From UBA668 sp039796575 (GTDB taxonomy: Bacteria > Actinomycetota > Acidimicrobiia > Acidimicrobiales > Ilumatobacteraceae), in assembly GCA_039796575.1 (NCBI GenBank), contig JBDKJP010000061.1, forward strand, positions 22,121-86,120: a stretch of DNA of 64,000 bases. The letters are read 5' to 3'. Each line of letters opens with the position of its first letter. Position 1 is the first letter of the stretch. The translations under genes were made by a program, and so were the position numbers. The notes beneath the pieces are model-generated. The model made no database searches. It had not been told where the DNA came from and saw only the letters and a program-made list of their open reading frames with translations. Positions 60,087 to 64,000 of the stretch are shown here, piece after piece.

Positions 60087-60800
60087 TCAGCTCGGCTGGT
60101 CGGGGGCGAGCGCGGGCCACACGCGGCCCGACTCGGTGAAGTCGCGACGCGACGGGCGCGACGGCTGCACGGAGCGTTCGGGCGAGGTCCAGGTGAAGTC
60201 GTCGGGCGGTGGGAAGCGGGCGTACAGGTACGCCGACAACACGTACACGAGCTCCTGCTCGATGTACGGCCGGAACTCGACGGCCACCTGGTTGTAGCCG
60301 TTGAGCATGCCGAGGGTGATGCCCACCGACGTGCGGGCCACGATCTCGGTCTCGTGCTCGGGGATGCCGGGCACGCGGTCGCGCACCAGTGCGGTGGCGA
60401 ACTCGACGAGGCGTTCGTTCATGACCCGGCCGGGACCGTCGTTGCCACCGGTGAGGCACAGCGCGACGGCCGCAGGGTTCTCCTCCACGTACACGCACAT
60501 GTGGCGGATGGCCCGCTGCAACAGCAGCGGCGTGGTGGTGGCGTGGGCGGACTGCACCGACGAACCGAACACCTGCGCCATGCGCACCGCGCTGCGCTCG
60601 ACGAGCGCGGTGACCACGGCGGGGATGTCGGGGAACCAGTAGTACACGCGGCCGATGGACATGCCGGCTGCGGCCGCGAGCTCGTTGGCGGTGAACCCGA
60701 CCTGGCCCTGCTCCGCGATGAGCTGCTCGGCGGCATCGAGGATGGCGTCGATGGACTGCTGGCTGCGCCGCTGACGAGGTTCCGTCCGTAGTTCCTGCAT
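60087..60800 (-). CDS. TetR-family transcriptional regulator
   Basis: A 237-residue repressor: RSQQSIDAILDAAEQLIAEQGQVGFTANELAAAAGMSIGRVYYWFPD forms the DNA-binding domain with helix-turn-helix, followed by a ligand domain with few obvious features. It is divergent from the nitrilase-like gene 47 bases away and may regulate it. The ATG at 60800 is favoured by a -10 box; the GTG three codons upstream lies in that box. Confidence 0.9.
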   Translation of the reverse strand: MQELRTEPRQRRSQQSIDAILDAAEQLIAEQGQVGFTANELAAAAGMSIGRVYYWFPDIPAVVTALVERSAVRMAQVFGSSVQSAHATTTPLLLQRAIRHMCVYVEENPAAVALCLTGGNDGPGRVMNERLVEFATALVRDRVPGIPEHETEIVARTSVGITLGMLNGYNQVAVEFRPYIEQELVYVLSAYLYARFPPPDDFTWTSPERSVQPSRPSRRDFTESGRVWPALAPDQPS

Positions 60801-60807
60801 CGAGGTC

Positions 60808-60813
60808 ACCCTA
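60808..60813 (-). promoter_or_regulatory. Leaderless -10 box for the TetR gene
   Basis: On the minus strand TAGGGT ends 7 bases before the ATG at 60800. Confidence 0.5.
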
Positions 60814-60834
60814 CGCCGTTTTGCTCAGGCGGAC

Positions 60835-60840
60835 TACTAT
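60835..60840 (+). promoter_or_regulatory. Leaderless -10 box for the nitrilase-family gene
   Basis: TACTAT ends 6 bases before the ATG at 60847. It is 22 bases from the oppositely directed tetR box. Confidence 0.55.
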
Positions 60841-60846
60841 CAGAAC

Positions 60847-61617
<771 letters not shown>

Positions 61618-61686
61618 ACGGTCACACAGGATTCGTCACAACTCGCGGGTCGACACGCTCGCCTTTGTCCCCATTGTTGCGCAGCG

Positions 61687-61699
61687 GATAGTCACTATC
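61687..61699. repeat. Perfect 13-base palindrome between convergent genes
   Basis: GATAGT-C-ACTATC lies in the 112-base region between the omega-amidase and the aminotransferase stops. No T-run follows; operator or terminator cannot be told apart. Confidence 0.45.
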
Positions 61700-61729
61700 T
61701 CGCCCGTCTGAACCGCTTCAGCAGGGACC

Positions 61730-62899
61730 TCAGCTCAGACGTTGGAGGCGTTCGACGGCTTCGTCGAGCACCTCCAGCTTCTTGCAGAACGCGAACCGCA
61801 CCAGGTGCCGGCCCTCGTGCTTGTTCTGGTACAGCACCTCGGTCGGGATGGCCACCACACCCACCCGGTGCGGCAGCGCACGGCAGAACGCCATGCCATC
61901 ACCGTCGGGCTGCAGCGGGCGGATGTCGACCGTGACGAAGTACGTGCTCGCGGTGGGGAACACCTCGAAGCCGGCGCGCAACAGACCGGGCATCAACCGG
62001 TCGCGCTTGGCCTGCAGGTCGGCGGCGAGATCGGCGTAGAACTGGTCGGACAGGTCGAGGCCGGCCGCGATGGCCGGCTGGAACGGGCCGCCGTTCACGT
62101 AGGTGAGGAACTGCTTGGCGGTGCGGACCGCCCCCACCACGGCCGCCGGGCCGCAGATCCAGCCGATCTTCCAGCCCGTGGTGTTGAAGGTCTTGCCGCC
62201 ACTCGAGACCACCAGGGTGCGCTCGCGCATCCCGGGCAGCGACGCCAGGGCCACGTGCTCCGCGCCGTCGAACACGAGGTGCTCGTAGACCTCGTCGGTG
62301 ATGACCAGCAGGTCGTGCTCGATGGCCAGGTCGGCCACCAGCTGCACCTCCTCGCGGGTGAAGACACGGCCCGTCGGGTTGTGCGGGGTGTTGAACAGGA
62401 TGAGCTTCGTCTTCGGCGTGATGGCGGCGCGCAGCGCGTCGGGGTCGATGCCGTAGTGCGGCGGGCGGAGCGTGACGGGCTTCGTGACCGCACCGGCCAT
62501 CGAGATGCACGGCGCATAGCTGTCGAACATCGGCTCGAGCGTGACCACCTCGTCGCCGGTGTCGAGCAGTGCCAGCAGCGCGCCGGCCAGCGCCTCGGTG
62601 GCGCCGGCGGTGACGAGGATCTCGCTGTCGGGGTCGTAGTGGAGCCCGTAGAACCGCGTCTGGTGGCGGGCGATGGCCCCGCGGAGCACGGGCATGCCCG
62701 GGCCGGGCGGGTACTGGTTGAGGCCGCCGTTGATGGCGGCGATGGCCGCGTCGAGCACCTCGCGCGGGCCGTCGACGTCGGGGAAGCCCTGGCCCAGGTT
62801 CACGCTGCCGGTGGCGACAGCAAGCTGCGACATCTCGGCGAAGATGGTGGTGCCGAAGCCCTGCAGCTTCGCGGTGAGGTGAGGAGTGCGGGCGGACAT
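61730..62899 (-). CDS. Class I/II aminotransferase, YbdL/kynurenine-aminotransferase type
   Basis: A 389-residue PLP enzyme. GFGTTIFAEMSQLAVATGSVNLGQGFPDVDGP, TAGATEALAGALLAL, TPHNPTGRVF, ITDEVYEHLVFDG and SSGGKTFNTTGWKIGW (lysine ligand) match YbdL and kynurenine/glutamine aminotransferases acting on methionine, glutamine and aromatic amino acids. A leaderless -10 box precedes the ATG at 62899; a TTG three codons upstream is less likely. Convergent with the omega-amidase. Confidence 0.9.
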   Translation of the reverse strand: MSARTPHLTAKLQGFGTTIFAEMSQLAVATGSVNLGQGFPDVDGPREVLDAAIAAINGGLNQYPPGPGMPVLRGAIARHQTRFYGLHYDPDSEILVTAGATEALAGALLALLDTGDEVVTLEPMFDSYAPCISMAGAVTKPVTLRPPHYGIDPDALRAAITPKTKLILFNTPHNPTGRVFTREEVQLVADLAIEHDLLVITDEVYEHLVFDGAEHVALASLPGMRERTLVVSSGGKTFNTTGWKIGWICGPAAVVGAVRTAKQFLTYVNGGPFQPAIAAGLDLSDQFYADLAADLQAKRDRLMPGLLRAGFEVFPTASTYFVTVDIRPLQPDGDGMAFCRALPHRVGVVAIPTEVLYQNKHEGRHLVRFAFCKKLEVLDEAVERLQRLS

Positions 62900-62907
62900 C
62901 GGCGGCA

Positions 62908-62913
62908 AGCGTA
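62908..62913 (-). promoter_or_regulatory. Leaderless -10 box for the aminotransferase
   Basis: On the minus strand TACGCT ends 8 bases before the ATG at 62899. Confidence 0.45.
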
Positions 62914-62927
62914 CGCCCCGCGTCCCT

Positions 62928-62933
62928 TAGCCT
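62928..62933 (+). promoter_or_regulatory. Leaderless -10 box for the PAP2 gene
   Basis: TAGCCT ends 7 bases before the GTG at 62941; divergent from the aminotransferase box. Confidence 0.5.
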
Positions 62934-62940
62934 GACGGCC

Positions 62941-63852
62941 GTGCTGACCGCCGACCACGCCGCCGAGCGCCGTCTCATCCGGACGTCGATCGTCATCAAT
63001 GCCGTCTCGGCCGTGCTGGTCGCCGTGTTCTACGTGGTGTTCGTGCGCACCCGCTGGGGTCAGGAGATCGACGACCTCGCGTTCGAGGGCCGCGCCGCTG
63101 TCTCCGCCCAGGCCACGAGGCGGCTCGAGAACATGCTACGGGTGGTCACCGAGACGTCGCTGTTCGTGCTCGGTGGCGCCATCGTGCTGGCTGCGCTCGC
63201 GCAGCGTCGGCTGCGGCTGGTGTTCGTGGTCGGCGTCTGCATGTCGGGCGCGGTGGTCGCCACGGAGGTGCTGAAGCTGTACCTGCTCACCCGTCCGACG
63301 TTCGACGACGTGCAGGGCATCGCCAACAACAGCTACCCGAGCGGCCATGCCACCATCGGCATGGTGCTGTCGCTCGGGATGGTGATGGTGAGCACGTCAC
63401 GGTGGCGCAAGGTGGTCACCGTGTTGGCCGCGCTGCTGGCCACCGCGTTCGGCACCGCGGTGCTGGCCACCGGATGGCACCGACCGAGCGACACGTTGGG
63501 CGCGTATGCCGTGGCGATGGCCTGGTTCGCCGCCGGGCACGCGGTGCTGGTGTGGAGCGACGTCGCCCACCCGTACCGGCACGGCATCGCGAGCGACGCC
63601 GATCGTCCGCCGTCGCGCGCACTGCTCGCGGGTGCCGCGTTGGCCTTGATGGGATGGGTGAGCTTCAGCCTGTACCGCTCGCTCGAGGCCGACGGCCTCC
63701 GTACCGTCGCCTACGCCGGCTGGTACGTGGTGGCGTGCGTGCTCATCGACCTCGCCGGCATCGGCGTGGTGCTCGGCTTCGCGGTGCTCACCGGCCGCCG
63801 GGCGCGCCTGCGCCGCGCCGCCTGGACCACCCCAACCCCCACCCCCTCCTGA
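62941..63852 (+). CDS. PAP2-family membrane phosphatase
   Basis: A 303-residue membrane protein with about seven hydrophobic segments. The phosphatase motifs are KLYLLTRP, SYPSGHAT and GWHRPSDTLGAY, the usual K..RP, PSGH and SR....H pattern with the first Arg of the third motif not obvious. It may dephosphorylate undecaprenyl pyrophosphate or phosphatidic acid. Divergent from the aminotransferase gene. Confidence 0.88.
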   Translation: MLTADHAAERRLIRTSIVINAVSAVLVAVFYVVFVRTRWGQEIDDLAFEGRAAVSAQATRRLENMLRVVTETSLFVLGGAIVLAALAQRRLRLVFVVGVCMSGAVVATEVLKLYLLTRPTFDDVQGIANNSYPSGHATIGMVLSLGMVMVSTSRWRKVVTVLAALLATAFGTAVLATGWHRPSDTLGAYAVAMAWFAAGHAVLVWSDVAHPYRHGIASDADRPPSRALLAGAALALMGWVSFSLYRSLEADGLRTVAYAGWYVVACVLIDLAGIGVVLGFAVLTGRRARLRRAAWTTPTPTPS

Positions 63853-63900
63853 CGTTCATGTCATGGCCGTACCGGGAATTCCTCGGTGTGCGATCTCGCA

Positions 63901-64000
63901 GCATGGGTGACAGTTGATGTCGCGGAGCATGGGTGACACCTGAGGGTGTTCGTGGTCGAGTGATCGACCATGGGCCGGAAGGTGATTTCGATGAAGGTGA
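63901..64000 (+). mobile_element. Left end of a probable IS481/IS3-like insertion sequence
   Basis: Two direct repeats GCATGGGTGACA at 63901-63912 and 63927-63938 precede a short ORF start. The repeated CATGGGTGACA arrangement is typical of the terminal regions of actinobacterial integrase-core insertion sequences. The element continues past the window edge. Confidence 0.5.
63970..64000 (+). CDS. Start of a transposase-like reading frame (cut by window edge)
   Basis: An ATG at 63970 opens MGRKVISMKV and runs off the edge. It lies 32 bases after the second repeat. Only ten residues are visible, so identity rests on the flanking repeats. Confidence 0.35.
   Translation, partial: MGRKVISMKV

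Overview
The window is 64 kb of GC-rich, gene-dense actinobacterial chromosome. Evidence: GC-rich codons throughout, many GTG starts, mycothiol-type maleylpyruvate isomerase domain, SigE-like ECF factor, a Tad-like cluster in the same order as mycobacterial Rv3660c-Rv3654c, and an acyl-CoA carboxylase beta subunit followed by a tiny epsilon-like subunit. The mix of type IV pili, Tad pili and crotonyl-CoA carboxylase/reductase would fit a member of the Acidimicrobiia, but that placement is inference. No phage, CRISPR array or large island is visible; one probable insertion sequence starts at the right edge.

Layout. 1-9.2 kb: end of purA, purB, a thioesterase, pyrE, a LarA-like/FAD hydroxyacid oxidase pair, a lipoprotein esterase, a ferredoxin-reductase-like flavoprotein and tRNA-Thr. 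9.2-18.4 kb: a minus-strand Tad-type pilus operon (CpaA/TadV-like peptidase, CpaB-like, TadZ-like, TadA, TadB, TadC, a small membrane protein, three TadE/G-like pseudopilins) ending in an unusual membrane LysM-BTAD regulator. 18.5-21.8 kb: two cell-wall lysozyme-like proteins, a DUF1801 protein, tRNA-Ser and tRNA-Arg. 21.8-26.4 kb: degenerate doxX/marR remnants, a DMT exporter, and an exported His/Asp-rich protein with ApbE and a ferric-reductase-like membrane protein. 26.3-34.3 kb: a type IV pilus locus (PilD, PilT, pilin PilA and three large or minor pilins, one carrying a von Willebrand A domain with tandem repeats). 34.5-46.4 kb: rRNA methyltransferase, methylmalonyl-CoA epimerase, ECF sigma factor with a duplicated-domain partner, crotonyl-CoA carboxylase/reductase, cyclophilin lipoprotein, transporters, a GH18 lipoprotein and a thiolase. 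46.4-53 kb: a probable small RNA, recR, dnaX, a CopC/CopD fusion, an ATP-dependent ligase. 52-64 kb: acyl-CoA carboxylase, three RDD membrane proteins, phosphoesterase, CoA-transferase, MsrA, GNAT, TetR, an omega-amidase/aminotransferase pair, a PAP2 phosphatase and the IS edge.

How the parts fit. Two independent surface-filament systems (Tad and type IV) each have their own prepilin peptidase. Enzymes scattered through the window (crotonyl-CoA carboxylase/reductase, epimerase, thiolase, acyl-CoA carboxylase beta and epsilon, thioesterase, CoA-transferase) point to acetyl-CoA, propionyl-CoA and methylmalonyl-CoA chemistry. Many genes lack a Shine-Dalgarno sequence and instead have a TAnnnT -10 box ending 6-8 bases before the start codon, which means leaderless transcripts.

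Most interesting structures: a four-copy 74-75 bp intergenic repeat at gene 3' ends; a strong sigma-70 promoter and hairpin terminator bounding a candidate small RNA beside recR; a vWA pilin with tandem aromatic repeats apparently inserted inside the vWA fold; a terminator placed between the major pilin and its minor pilins; and a LysM-transmembrane-BTAD regulator at the end of the Tad operon.
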